From Osmia lignaria lignaria (lineage: Eukaryota > Arthropoda > Insecta > Hymenoptera > Megachilidae), in contig NC_135032.1 of NCBI RefSeq assembly GCF_051020975.1, forward strand, positions 1,798,001-1,862,000: a stretch of 64,000 nt of DNA. The letters are read 5' to 3'. A model generated the notes under the pieces. The model did not search any database and was not told where the DNA came from. It saw only the letters and a list, made by a program, of their open reading frames with translations. The translations under genes were made by a program, and so were the position numbers. Position 1 is the first letter of the stretch, and the number at the start of each line of letters is the position of its first letter. This document shows, piece after piece, positions 37,442-50,321 of the stretch.

Positions 37442-39695
37442 TTGCAGATATATCTCAAGGGAAGGGGCCTGACGGACATATTTCGAGATATTTCTTCTTC
37501 TTGTTGTTCTTCTTCTGCACAGCTAAGCTGGAAGTGGCATTTGCGGCTCGCACTAGTGCAGAGTTATCTCAAAGAAAGGGGCCACGGTGTTTCTGTATCC
37601 CTATTATGTTGGTGCGGCTTCGGAACTTTTAAATATCTCGATATATCTCGAGAACTACGCTTCTGATCAAAAAATATCATAGAACATAAATTGTAGGAAA
37701 CATAATTCTCTACAAAAAACGTCTCTTAACATTTTGCCATAGCTCGCTTCGTTTCCGAGATATTTGCAGATTCAGCTCAAAGGAACTGGCCTGACGGACA
37801 TATTTCGAGATATTTCTTCTTCTTGTTGTTCTTCCTCTGCACAGCTAAGCTGGAAGTGGCATTTGCAGCTCGCAATAGTGCAGAGTTATCTCAAAGAAAG
37901 GGGCCACGGTGTTTCTGTATCTCTATTATGTTGGTGCGGGTTCGGAACTTTTAAATATCTTGATATATCTCGAGAACTACGCATCTGATCAAAAAATATC
38001 ATAGAACATAAAAAGTAGGAAACTTAATTCTCTACAAAAAAGGTCTCTTAACATTTTGCCATAGCTCGCTTCGTTTCCGAGATATTTGCAGGTTTATCTC
38101 AAGGGAAGGGGCCTGACGGACATATTTCGAGATATTTCTTCTTCTTGTTGTTCTTCTTCTGCACAGCTAAGCTGGAAGTGGCATTTGCGGCTCGCACTAG
38201 TGTAGAGTTATCTCAAAGAAAGGGGCCACGGTGTTTCTGTATCTCTATTATGTTGGTGCGGCTTCGGAACTTTTAAATATCTCGATATATCTCGAAAACT
38301 ACGCTTCTGATCAAAAAATATCATAGAACATAAATTGTAGGAAACATAATTCTCTACAAAAAAGGTCTCTTAACATTTTGCCATAGCTCGCTTCGTTTCC
38401 GAGATATTTGCAGATATATCTCAAGGGAAGGGGCCTGACGGACATATTTCGAGATATTTCTTCTTCTTGTTGTTCTTCTTCTGCACAGCTAAGCTGGAAG
38501 TGGCATTTGCGGCTCGCACTAGTGTAGAGTTATCTCAAAGAAAGGGGCCACGGTGTTTCTGTATCTCTATTATGTTGGTGCGGCTTCGGAACTTTTAAAT
38601 ATCTCGATATATCTCGAAAACTACGCTTCTGATCAAAAAATATCATAGAACATAAATTGTAGGAAACATAATTCTCTACAAAAAAGGTCTCTTAACATTT
38701 TGCCATAGCTCGCTTCGTTTCCGAGATATTTGCAGATATATCTCAAGGGAAGGGGCCTGACGGACATATTTCGAGATATTTCTTCTTCTTGTTATTCTTC
38801 TTCTGCACAGCTAAGCTGGAAGTGGCATTTGCGGCTCGCACTAGTGCAGAGTTATCTCAAAGAAAGGGGCCACGGTGTTTCTGTATCCCTATTATGTTGG
38901 TGCGGCTTCGGAACTTTTAAATATCTCGATATATCTCGAGAACTACGCTTCTGATCAAAAAATATCATAGAACATAAATTGTAGGAAACATAATTCTCTA
39001 CAAAAAACGTCTCTTAACATTTTGCCATAGCTCGCTTCGTTTCCGAGATATTTGCAGATTCAGCTCAAAGGAACTGGCCTGACGGACATATTTCGAGATA
39101 TTTCTTCTTCTTGTTGTTCTTCCTCTGCACAGCTAAGCTGGAAGTGGCATTTGCAGCTCGCAATAGTGCAGAGTTATCTCAAAGAAAGGGGCCACGGTGT
39201 TTCTGTATCTCTATTATGTTGGTGCGGGTTCGGAACTTTTAAATATCTTGATATATCTCGAGAACTACGCATCTGATCAAAAAATATCATAGAACATAAA
39301 AAGTAGGAAACTTAATTCTCTACAAAAAAGGTCTCTTAACATTTTGCCATAGCTCGCTTCGTTTCCGAGATATTTGCAGGTTTATCTCAAGGGAAGGGGC
39401 CTGACGGACATATTTCGAGATATTTCTTCTTCTTGTTGTTCTTCTTCTGCACAGCTAAGCTGGAAGTGGCATTTGCGGCTCGCACTAGTGTAGAGTTATC
39501 TCAAAGAAAGGGGCCACGGTGTTTCTGTATCTCTATTATGTTGGTGCGGCTTCGGAACTTTTAAATATCTCGATATATCTCGAAAACTACGCTTCTGATC
39601 AAAAAATATCATAGAACATAAATTGTAGGAAACATAATTCTCTACAAAAAAGGTCTCTTAACATTTTGCCATAGCTCGCTTCGTTTCCGAGATAT
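37442..39695 (+). repeat. 7-mer higher-order repeat, copy 2 (2,254 bp)
   Basis: Monomers 37442, 37764, 38086, 38408, 38730, 39052 and 39374 are in the same order and state as copy 1. Three of the seven carry the in-frame TAG of the GTGTAGAG allele (38203, 38525, 39491). Confidence 0.9.
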
Positions 39696-40339
39696 TTGCA
39701 GATATATCTCAAGGGAAGGGGCCTGACGGACATATTTCGAGATATTTCTTCTTCTTGTTGTTCTTCTTCTGCACAGCTAAGCTGGAAGTGGCATTTGCGG
39801 CTCGCACTAGTGCAGAGTTATCTCAAAGAAAGGGGCCACGGTGTTTCTGTATCCCTATTATGTTGGTGCGGCTTCGGAACTTTTAAATATCTCGATATAT
39901 CTCGAGAACTACGCTTCTGATCAAAAAATATCATAGAACATAAATTGTAGGAAACATAATTCTCTACAAAAAACGTCTCTTAACATTTTGCCATAGCTCG
40001 CTTCGTTTCCGAGATATTTGCAGATTCAGCTCAAAGGAACTGGCCTGACGGACATATTTCGAGATATTTCTTCTTCTTGTTGTTCTTCCTCTGCACAGCT
40101 AAGCTGGAAGTGGCATTTGCAGCTCGCAATAGTGCAGAGTTATCTCAAAGAAAGGGGCCACGGTGTTTCTGTATCTCTATTATGTTGGTGCGGGTTCGGC
40201 ACTTTTAAATATCTTGATATATCTCGAGAACTACGCATCTGATCAAAAAATATCATAGAAGATAAAAAGTAGGAAACTTAATTCTCTACAAAAAAGGTCT
40301 CTTAACATTTTGCCATAGCTCGCTTCGTTTCCGAGATAT
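39696..40339 (+). repeat. 7-mer higher-order repeat, copy 3, truncated after two monomers
   Basis: Monomers 39696 and 40018 match the first two of the 7-mer, with a private C in GGTTCGGCAC (40200). The linker then has GAAGATAAA, and the next monomer (40340) is a Q-like mosaic with CAGCCCAAAGG instead of the expected third monomer. The HOR breaks here. Confidence 0.8.
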
Positions 40340-40661
40340 TTGCAGATTCAGCCCAAAGGAACTGGCCTGACGGACATATTTCGAGATATTTCTTCTTCTT
40401 GTTGTTCTTCCTCTGCACAGCTAAGCTGGAAGTGGCATTTGCAGCTCGCAATAGTGCAGAGTTATCTCAAAGAAAGGGGCCACGGTGTTTCTGTATCTCT
40501 ATTATGTTGGTGCGGCTTCGGAACTTTTAAATATCTCGATACATCTCGAAAACTACGCTTCTGATCAAAAAATATCATAGAACATAAATGGTAGGAAACA
40601 TAATTCTCTACAAAAAACGTCTCTTAACATTTTGCCATAGCTCGCTTCGTTTCCGAGATAT

Positions 40662-42100
40662 TTGCAGATTCAGCTCAAAGGAACTGGCCTGACGGACATA
40701 TTTCGAGATATTTCTTCTTCTTGTTGTTCTTCCTCTGCACAGCTAAGCTGGAAGTGGCATTTGCAGCTCGCAATAGTGCAGAGTTATCTCAAAGAAAGGG
40801 GCCACGGTGTTTCTGTATCTCTATTATGTTGGTGCGGGTTCGGAACTTTTAAATATCTTGATATATCTCGAGAACTACGCATCTGATCAAAAAATATCAT
40901 AGAAGATAAAAAGTAGGAAACTTAATTCTCTACAAAAAAGGTCTCTTAACATTTTGCCATAGCTCGCTTCGTTTCCGAGATATTTGCAGATTCAGCTCAA
41001 AGGAACTGGCCTGACGGACATATTTCGAGATATTTCTTCTTCTTGTTGTTCTTCTTCTGCACAGCTAAGCTGGAAGTGGCATTTGCGGCTCGCACTAGTG
41101 CAGAGTTATCTCAAGGAAAGGGGCCACGGTGTTTCTGTATCTCTATTATGTTGGTGCGGCTTCGGAACTTTTAAATATCTCGATATATCTCGAAAACTAC
41201 GCTTCTGATCAAAAAATATCATAGAACATAAATTGTAGGAAACAGAATTCTCTACAAAAAAGGTCTCTTAACATTTTGCCATAGCTCGCTTCGTTTCCGA
41301 GATATTTGCAGATATATCTCAAGGGAAGGGGCCTGACGGACATATTTCGAGATATTTCTTCTTCTTGTTATTCTTCTTCTGCACAGCTAAGCTGGAAGTG
41401 GCATTTACAGCTCGCAATAGTGCAGAGTTGTCTCAAAGAAAGGGGCCACGGTGTTTCTGTATCTCTATTATGTTGGTGCGGCTTCGGAACTTTTAAATAT
41501 CTTGATATATCTCGAGAACTACGCATCTGATCAAAAAATATCATACAAGATAAAAAGTAGGAAACTTAATTCTCTACAAAAAAGGTCTCTTAACATTTTG
41601 CCATAGCTCGCTTCGTTTCCGAGATATTTGCAGATTTATCTCAAGGGAAGGGGCCTGACGGACATATTTCGAGATATTTCTTCTTCTTGTTGTTCTTCTT
41701 CTGCACAGCTAAGCTGGAAGTGGCATTTACGGCTCGCTCTAGTGCAGAGTTATCTCAAAGAAAGGGGCCACGGTGTTTCTGTATCTCTATTATGTTGGTG
41801 CGGCTTCGGAACTTTTAAATATCTCGATACATCTCGAAAACTACGCTTCTGATCAAAAAATATCATAGAACATAAATTGTAGGAAACATAATTCTCTACA
41901 AAAAACGTCTCTTAACATTTTGCCATAGCTCGCTTCGTTTCCGAGATATTTGCAGATTCACCTCAAAGGAACTGGCCTGACGGACATATTTCGAGATATT
42001 TCTTCTTCTTGTTGTTCTTCCTCTGCACAGCTAAGCTGGAAGTGGCATTTGCAGCTCGCAATAGTGCAGAGTTATCTCAAAGAAAGGGGCCACGGTGTTT
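40662..42100 (+). repeat. Block repeated 10 monomers downstream (left copy)
   Basis: Monomers 40662 (Q), 40984 (Q 5' half, CTCAAGGAAAGG), 41306 (TTGTTATTC, GAGTTGTCTC), 41628 (TTTACGGCTCGCTC) and part of 41950 (ATTCACCTC) match 43882 onward at 3,220 bp. One difference noticed is T at 41665 against A at 44885 (GACATATTT/GACAAATTT). The match ends within the fifth monomer (ATCCCT against ATCTCT). Confidence 0.75.
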
Positions 42101-42271
42101 CTGTATCCCTATTATGTTGGTGCGGCTTCGGAACTTTTAAATATCTTGATATATCTCGAGAACTACGCATCTGAACAAAAAACATCATAGAACATAAGAA
42201 GTAGGAAACTTAATTCTCTACAAAAAAGGTCTCTTAACATTTTGCCATAGCTCTCTTCGTTTCCGAGATAT

Positions 42272-43881
42272 TTGCAGATTTATCTCAAGGGAAGGGGCCT
42301 GACGGACATATTTCGAGATATTTCTTCTTCTTGTTGTTCTTCTTCTGCACAGCTAAGCTGGAAGTGGCATTTACAGCTCGCAATAGTGCAGAGTTATCTG
42401 AGAGAAAGGGGCCACGGTGTTTCTGTATCTCTATTATGTTGGTGCGGCTTCGGAACTTTTAAATATCTTGATATATCTCGAGAACTACGCATCTGATCAA
42501 AAAATATCATAGAACATAAAAAGTAGGAAACTTAATTCTCTACAAAAAAGGTCTCTTAACATTTTGCCATAGCTCGCTTCGTTTCCGAGATATGTGCAGA
42601 TTTATCTCAAGGGAAGGGGCCTGACGGACATATTTCGAGATATTTCTTCTTCTTGTTGTTCTTCTTCTGCTCAGCTAAGCTGGAAGTGGCATTTGCGGCT
42701 CGCACTGGTGCAGAGTTATCTCAACGAAAGGGGCCACGGTGTTTCTGTATCTCTATTATGTTGGTGCGGCTTCGGAACTTTTAAATATCTCGATATATCT
42801 CGAAAACTACGCTTCTGATCAAAAAATATCATAGAACATAAAAAGTAGGAAACTTAATTCTCTACAAGAAAGGTCTCTTAACATTTTGCCATAGCTCGCT
42901 TCGTTTCCGAGATATTTGCAGATTCAGCTCAAAGGAACTGGCCTGACGGACATATTTCGAGATATTTCTTCTTCTTGTTGTTCTTCCTCTGCACAGCTAA
43001 GCTGGAAGTGGCATTTGCAGCTCGCAATAGTGCAGAGTTATCTCAAAGAAAGGGGCCACGGTGTTTCTGTATCTCTATTATGTTGGTGCGGGTTCGGAAC
43101 TTTTAAATATCTCGATATATCTCGAGAACTACGCATCTGATCAAAAAACATTATAGAACATAAGAAGTAGGAAACTTAATTCTCTACAAAAAAGGTCTCT
43201 AAACATTTTGCCATAGCTCGCTTCGTTTCCGAGATATTTGCAGATTTATCTCAAGGGAAGGGGCCTGACGGACATATTTCGAGATATTTCTTCTTCTTGT
43301 TGTTCTCCTTCTGCACAGCTAAGCTGGAAGTGGCATTTGCGGCTCGCACTAGTGCAGAGTTATCTCAAAGAAAGGGGCCACGGTGTTTCTGCATCTCTAT
43401 TATGTTGGTGCGGCTTCGGAACTTTTAAATATCTCGATATATCTCGAAAACTACGCTTCTGATCAAAAAATATCATACAACATAAATTGTAGGAAACATA
43501 ATTCTCTACAGAAAAGGTCTCTTAACATTTTGCCATAGCTCGCTTCGTTTCCGAGATATTTGCAGATATATCTCAAGGGAAGGGGCCTGACGGACATATT
43601 TCGAGATATTTCTTCTTCTTGTTGTTCTTCTTCTGCACAGCTAAGCTGGAAGTGGCATTTGCGGCTCGCACTAGTGCAGAGTTATCTCAAAGAAAGGGGC
43701 CACGGTGTTTCTGTATCCCTATTATGTTGGTGCGGCTTCGGAACTTTTAAATATCTCGATATATCTCGAGAACTACGCTTCTGATCAAAAAATATCATAG
43801 AACATAAATTGTAGGAAACATAATTCTCTACAAAAAACGTCTCTTAACATTTTGCCATAGCTCGCTTCGTTTCCGAGATAT
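42272..43881 (+). repeat. Irregular monomers between HOR blocks
   Basis: Five monomers (42272, 42594, 42916, 43238, 43560) with private changes: ATCTGAGAG, TCTGCTCAGC with CTCAACGAAAGG, and TTCTCCTTC with TCTGCATCTC. The AAAAAACATTATAG and ATAAGAAG linker after 42916 is shared with linkers near 54409 and 55381, 11-12 kb away. No local period is visible. Confidence 0.65.
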
Positions 43882-44203
43882 TTGCAGATTCAGCTCAAAG
43901 GAACTGGCCTGACGGACATATTTCGAGATATTTCTTCTTCTTGTTGTTCTTCCTCTGCACAGCTAAGCTGGAAGTGGCATTTGCAGCTCGCAATAGTGCA
44001 GAGTTATCTCAAAGAAAGGGGCCACGGTGTTTCTGTATCTCTATTATGTTGGTGCGGGTTCGGAACTTTTAAATATCTTGATATATCTCGAGAACTACGC
44101 ATCTGATCAAAAAATATCATAGAAGATAAAAAGTAGGAAACTTAATTCTCTACAAAAAAGGTCTCTTAACATTTTGCCATAGCTCGCTTCGTTTCCGAGA
44201 TAT

Positions 44204-46779
44204 TTGCAGATTCAGCTCAAAGGAACTGGCCTGACGGACATATTTCGAGATATTTCTTCTTCTTGTTGTTCTTCTTCTGCACAGCTAAGCTGGAAGTGGC
44301 ATTTGCGGCTCGCACTAGTGCAGAGTTATCTCAAGGAAAGGGGCCACGGTGTTTCTGTATCTCTATTATGTTGGTGCGGCTTCGGAACTTTTAAATATCT
44401 CGATATATCTCGAAAACTACGCTTCTGATCAAAAAATATCATAGAACATAAATTGTAGGAAACAGAATTCTCTACAAAAAAGGTCTCTTAACATTTTGCC
44501 ATAGCTCGCTTCGTTTCCGAGATATTTGCAGATATATCTCAAGGGAAGGGGCCTGACGGACATATTTCGAGATATTTCTTCTTCTTGTTATTCTTCTTCT
44601 GCACAGCTAAGCTGGAAGTGGCATTTACAGCTCGCAATAGTGCAGAGTTGTCTCAAAGAAAGGGGCCACGGTGTTTCTGTATCTCTATTATGTTGGTGCG
44701 GCTTCGGAACTTTTAAATATCTTGATATATCTCGAGAACTACGCATCTGATCAAAAAATATCATACAAGATAAAAAGTAGGAAACTTAATTCTCTACAAA
44801 AAAGGTCTCTTAACATTTTGCCATAGCTCGCTTCGTTTCCGAGATATTTGCAGATTTATCTCAAGGGAAGGGGCCTGACGGACAAATTTCGAGATATTTC
44901 TTCTTCTTGTTGTTCTTCTTCTGCACAGCTAAGCTGGAAGTGGCATTTACGGCTCGCTCTAGTGCAGAGTTATCTCAAAGAAAGGGGCCACGGTGTTTCT
45001 GTATCTCTATTATGTTGGTGCGGCTTCGGAACTTTTAAATATCTCGATACATCTCGAAAACTACGCTTCTGATCAAAAAATATCATAGAACATAAATTGT
45101 AGGAAACATAATTCTCTACAAAAAACGTCTCTTAACATTTTGCCATAGCTCGCTTCGTTTCCGAGATATTTGCAGATTCACCTCAAAGGAACTGGCCTGA
45201 CGGACATATTTCGAGATATTTCTTCTTCTTGTTGTTCTTCCTCTGCACAGCTAAGCTGGAAGTGGCATTTGCAGCTCGCAATAGTGCAGAGTTATCTCAA
45301 AGAAAGGGGCCACGGTGTTTCTGTATCTCTATTATGTTGGTGCGGGTTCGGAACTTTTAAATATCTTGATATATCTCGAGAACTACGCATCTGATCAAAA
45401 AATATCATAGAAGATAAAAAGTAGGAAACTTAATTCTCTACAAAAAAGGTCTCTTAACATTTTGCCATAGCTCGCTTCGTTTCCGAGATATTTGCAGATT
45501 CAGCTCAAAGGAACTGGCCTGACGGACATATTTCGAGATATTTCTTCTTCTTGTTGTTCTTCTTCTGCACAGCTAAGCTGGAAGTGGCATTTGCGGCTCG
45601 CACTAGTGCAGAGTTATCTCAAGGAAAGGGGCCACGGTGTTTCTGTATCTCTATTATGTTGGTGCGGCTTCGGAACTTTTAAATATCTCGATATATCTCG
45701 AAAACTACGCTTCTGATCAAAAAATATCATAGAACATAAATTGTAGGAAACAGAATTCTCTACAAAAAAGGTCTCTTAACATTTTGCCATAGCTCGCTTC
45801 GTTTCCGAGATATTTGCAGATATATCTCAAGGGAAGGGGCCTGACGGACATATTTCGAGATATTTCTTCTTCTTGTTATTCTTCTTCTGCACAGCTAAGC
45901 TGGAAGTGGCATTTACAGCTCGCAATAGTGCAGAGTTGTCTCAAAGAAAGGGGCCACGGTGTTTCTGTATCTCTATTATGTTGGTGCGGCTTCGGAACTT
46001 TTAAATATCTTGATATATCTCGAGAACTACGCATCTGATCAAAAAATATCATACAAGATAAAAAGTAGGAAACTTAATTCTCTACAAAAAAGGTCTCTTA
46101 ACATTTTGCCATAGCTCGCTTCGTTTCCGAGATATTTGCAGATTTATCTCAAGGGAAGGGGCCTGACGGACAAATTTCGAGATATTTCTTCTTCTTGTTG
46201 TTCTTCTTCTGCACAGCTAAGCTGGAAGTGGCATTTACGGCTCGCTCTAGTGCAGAGTTATCTCAAAGAAAGGGGCCACGGTGTTTCTGTATCTCTATTA
46301 TGTTGGTGCGGCTTCGGAACTTTTAAATATCTCGATACATCTCGAAAACTACGCTTCTGATCAAAAAATATCATAGAACATAAATTGTAGGAAACATAAT
46401 TCTCTACAAAAAACGTCTCTTAACATTTTGCCATAGCTCGCTTCGTTTCCGAGATATTTGCAGATTCACCTCAAAGGAACTGGCCTGACGGACATATTTC
46501 GAGATATTTCTTCTTCTTGTTGTTCTTCCTCTGCACAGCTAAGCTGGAAGTGGCATTTGCAGCTCGCAATAGTGCAGAGTTATCTCAAAGAAAGGGGCCA
46601 CGGTGTTTCTGTATCTCTATTATGTTGGTGCGGCTTCGGAACTTTTAAATATCTCGATACATCTCGAAAACTACGCTTCTGATCAAAAAATATCATAGAA
46701 CATAAATTGTAGGAAACATAATTCTCTACAAAAAACGTCTCTTAACATTTTGCCATAGCTCGCTTCGTTTCCGAGATAT
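44204..46779 (+). repeat. Tetramer higher-order repeat, two copies (1,288 bp each)
   Basis: The order is Q-5'/CTCAAGGAAAGG, GAGTTGTCTC, GACAAATTT and ATTCACCTC monomers, at 44204-45491 and again at 45492-46779. The last monomer differs at its 3' end (type E-I with GCGGGTTCGG at 45170, GATACATCTCG type at 46458). The same four-monomer order also occurs at 40984-42271 (without GACAAATTT) and at 50644-51931. Confidence 0.82.
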
Positions 46780-49700
46780 TTGCAGATTCAGCTCAAAGGA
46801 ACTGGCCTGACGGACATATTTCGAGATATTTCTTCTTCTTGTTGTTCTTCCTCTGCACAGCTAAGCTGGAAGTGGCATTTGCAGCTCGCAATAGTGCAGA
46901 GTTATCTCAAAGAAAGGGGCCACGGTGTTTCTGTATCCCTATTATGTTGGTGCGGCTTCGGAACTTTTAAATATCTTGATATATCTCGAGAACTACGCAT
47001 CTGATCAAAAAATATCATAGAAAATAAAAAGTAGGAAACTTAATTCTCTACAAAAAAGGTCTCTTAACATTTTGCCATAGCTCGCTTCATTTCCGAGATA
47101 TGTGCAGATTTATCTCAAGGGAAGTGGCCTGACGGACATATTTCGAGATATTTCTTCTTCTTGTTGTTCTTCTTCTGCACAGCTACGCTGGAAGTGGCAT
47201 TTGCGGCTCGCACTAGTACAGGGTTATCTCAACGAAAGGGGCCACGGTGTTTCTGTATCTCTATTATGTTGGTGCGGCTTCGGAACTTTTAAATATCTCG
47301 ATACATCTCGAAAACTACGCTTCTGATCAAAAAATATCATAGAACCTAAATTGTAGGAAACATAATTCTCTACAAAAAAGGTCTCTTAACATTTTGCCAT
47401 AGCTCGCTTCGTTTCCGAGATATTTGCAGATATATCTCAAGGGAAGGGGCCTGACGGACATATTTCGAGATATTTCTTCTTCTTGTTATTCTTCTTCTGC
47501 ACAGCTAAGCTGGAAGTGGCATTTACAGCTCGCAATAGTGCAGAGTTATCTCAAAGAAAGGGGCCACGGTGTTTCTGTATCTCTATTATGTTGGTGCGGC
47601 TTCGGAACTTTTAAATATCTTGATATATCTCGAGAACTACGCATCTGATCAAAAAATATCATACAAGATAAAAAGTAGGAAACTTAATTCTCTACAAAAG
47701 AGGTCTCTTAACATTTTGCCATAGCTCGCTTCGTTTCCGAGATATTTGCAGATTTATCTCAGGGGAAGGGGCCTGACGGACATATTTCGAGATATTTCTT
47801 CTTCTTGTTGTTCTTCTTCTGCACAGCTAAGCTGGAAGTGGCATTTACGGCTCGCTCTAGTGCAGAGTTATCTCAAAGAAAGGGGCCACGGTGTTTCTGT
47901 ATCTCTATTATGTTGGTGCGGCTTCGGAACTTTTAAATATCTCGATACATCTCGAAAACTACGCTTCTGATCAAAAAATATCATAGAACATAAATTGTAG
48001 GAAACATAATTCTCTACAAAAAACGTCTCTTAACATTTTGCCATAGCTCGCTTCGTTTCCGAGATATTTGCAGATTCACCTCAAAGGAACTGGCCTGACG
48101 GACATATTTCGAGATATTTCTTCTTCTTGTTGTTCTTCCTCTGCACAGCTAAGCTGGAAGTGGCATTTGCAGCTCGCAATAGTGCAGAGTTATCTCAAAG
48201 AAAGGGGCCACGGTGTTTCTGTATCTCTATTATGTTGGTGCGGCTTCGGAACTTTTAAATATCTCGATACATCTCGAAAACTACGCTTCTGATCAAAAAA
48301 TATCATAGAACATAAATTGTAGGAAACATAATTCTCTACAAAAAACGTCTCTTAACATTTTGCCATAGCTCGCTTCGTTTCCGAGATATTTGCAGATTCA
48401 GCTCAAAGGAACTGGCCTGACGGACATATTTCGAGATATTTCTTCTTCTTGTTGTTCTTCCTCTGCACAGCTAAGCTGGAAGTGGCATTTGCAGCTCGCA
48501 ATAGTGCAGAGTTATCTCAAAGAAAGGGGCCACGGTGTTTCTGTATCCCTATTATGTTGGTGCGGCTTCGGAACTTTTAAATATCTTGATATATCTCGAG
48601 AACTACGCATCTGATCAAAAAATATCATAGAAAATAAAAAGTAGGAAACTTAATTCTCTACAAAAAAGGTCTCTTAACATTTTGCCATAGCTCGCTTCAT
48701 TTCCGAGATATGTGCAGATTTATCTCAAGGGAAGTGGCCTGACGGACATATTTCGAGATATTTCTTCTTCTTGTTGTTCTTCTTCTGCACAGCTACGCTG
48801 GAAGTGGCATTTGCGGCTCGCACTAGTACAGGGTTATCTCAACGAAAGGGGCCACGGTGTTTCTGTATCTCTATTATGTTGGTGCGGCTTCGGAACTTTT
48901 AAATATCTCGATACATCTCGAAAACTACGCTTCTGATCAAAAAATATCATAGAACCTAACTTGTAGGAAACATAATTCTCTACAAAAAAGGTCTCTTAAC
49001 ATTTTGCCATAGCTCGCTTCGTTTCCGAGATATTTGCAGATATATCTCAAGGGAAGGGGCCTGACGGACATATTTCGAGATATTTCTTCTTCTTGTTATT
49101 CTTCTTCTGCACAGCTAAGCTGGAAGTGGCATTTACAGCTCGCAATAGTGCAGAGTTATCTCAAAGAAAGGGGCCACGGTGTTTCTGTATCTCTATTATG
49201 TTGGTGCGGCTTCGGAACTTTTAAATATCTTGATATATCTCGAGAACTACGCATCTGATCAAAAAATATCATACAAGATAAAAAGTAGGAAACTTAATTC
49301 TCTACAAAAGAGGTCTCTTAACATTTTGCCATAGCTCGCTTCGTTTCCGAGATATTTGCAGATTTATCTCAGGGGAAGGGGCCTGACGGACATATTTCGA
49401 GATATTTCTTCTTCTTGTTGTTCTTCTTCTGCACAGCTAAGCTGGAAGTGGCATTTGCAGCTCGCTCTAATGCAGAGTTATCTCAAAGAAAGGGGCCACG
49501 GTGTTTCTCTATCTCTATTATGTTGGTGCGGCTTCGGAACTTTTAAATATCTCGATACATCTCGAAAACTACGCTTCTGATCAAAAAATATCATAGAACA
49601 TAAATTGTAGGAAACACAATTCTCTACAAAAAACGTGTCTTAACATTTTGCCATAGCTCGCTTCGTTTCCGAGATATTTGCAGATTCAGCTCAAAGGAAC

Positions 49701-50321
49701 TGGCCTGACGGACATATTTCGAGATATTTCCTCTTCTTGTTGTTCTTCCTCTGCACAGCTAAGCTGGAAGTGGCATTTGCAGCTCGCAATAGTGCAGAGT
49801 TATCTCAAAGAAAGGGGCCACGGTGTTTCTGTATCCCTATTATGTTGGTGCGGCTTCGGAACTTTTAAATATCTTGATATATCTCGAGAACTACGCATCT
49901 GATCAAAAAATATCATAGAAAATAAAAAGTAGGAAACTTAATTCTCTACAAAAAAGGTCTCTTAACATTTTGCCATAGCTCGCTTCATTTCCGAGATATG
50001 TGCAGATTTATCTCAAGGGAAGGGGCCTGACGGACATATTTCGAGATATTTCTACTTCTTGTTGTCCTTCTTCTGCTCAGCTACGCTGGAAGTGGCATTT
50101 GCGGCTCGCACTGGTGCAGAGTTATCTCAACGAAAGGGGCCACGGTGTTTCTGTATCTCTATTATGTTGGTGCGGCTTCGGAACTTTTAAATATCTCGAT
50201 ATATCTCGAAAACTACGCTTCTGATCAAAAAATATCATAGAACATAAAAAGTAGGAAACTTAATTCTCTACAAGAAAGGTCTCTAAACATTTTGCCATAG
50301 CTCGCTTCGTTTCCGAGATAT
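45170..50321 (+). repeat. 16-monomer unit (5,152 bp)
   Basis: In order: ATTCACCTC monomer (45170), the tetramer members 45492-46136, then two pentamers (46458-48067 and 48068-49677), then Q (49678) and a TCTACTTC/GTCCTTC monomer (50000). The same series, minus one pentamer, follows directly from 50322. Counterparts include 45170/50322, 46136/51288 and 46780/51932 at 5,152 bp. Confidence 0.82.
46458..49677 (+). repeat. Pentamer higher-order repeat, two copies (1,610 bp each)
   Basis: The unit is ATTCACCTC/GATACATCTCG, Q, AAGTGGCC with AGTACAGGG and CTCAACG, TTGTTATTC, and CTCAGGGGAAGG monomers. It sits at 46458-48067 and 48068-49677. Copies differ at a few bases: CCTAACTTG near 48959, and in the last monomer TTTGCAGCTCGCTCTAATG and TTTCTCTATC near 49460-49515. 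Confidence 0.85.
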
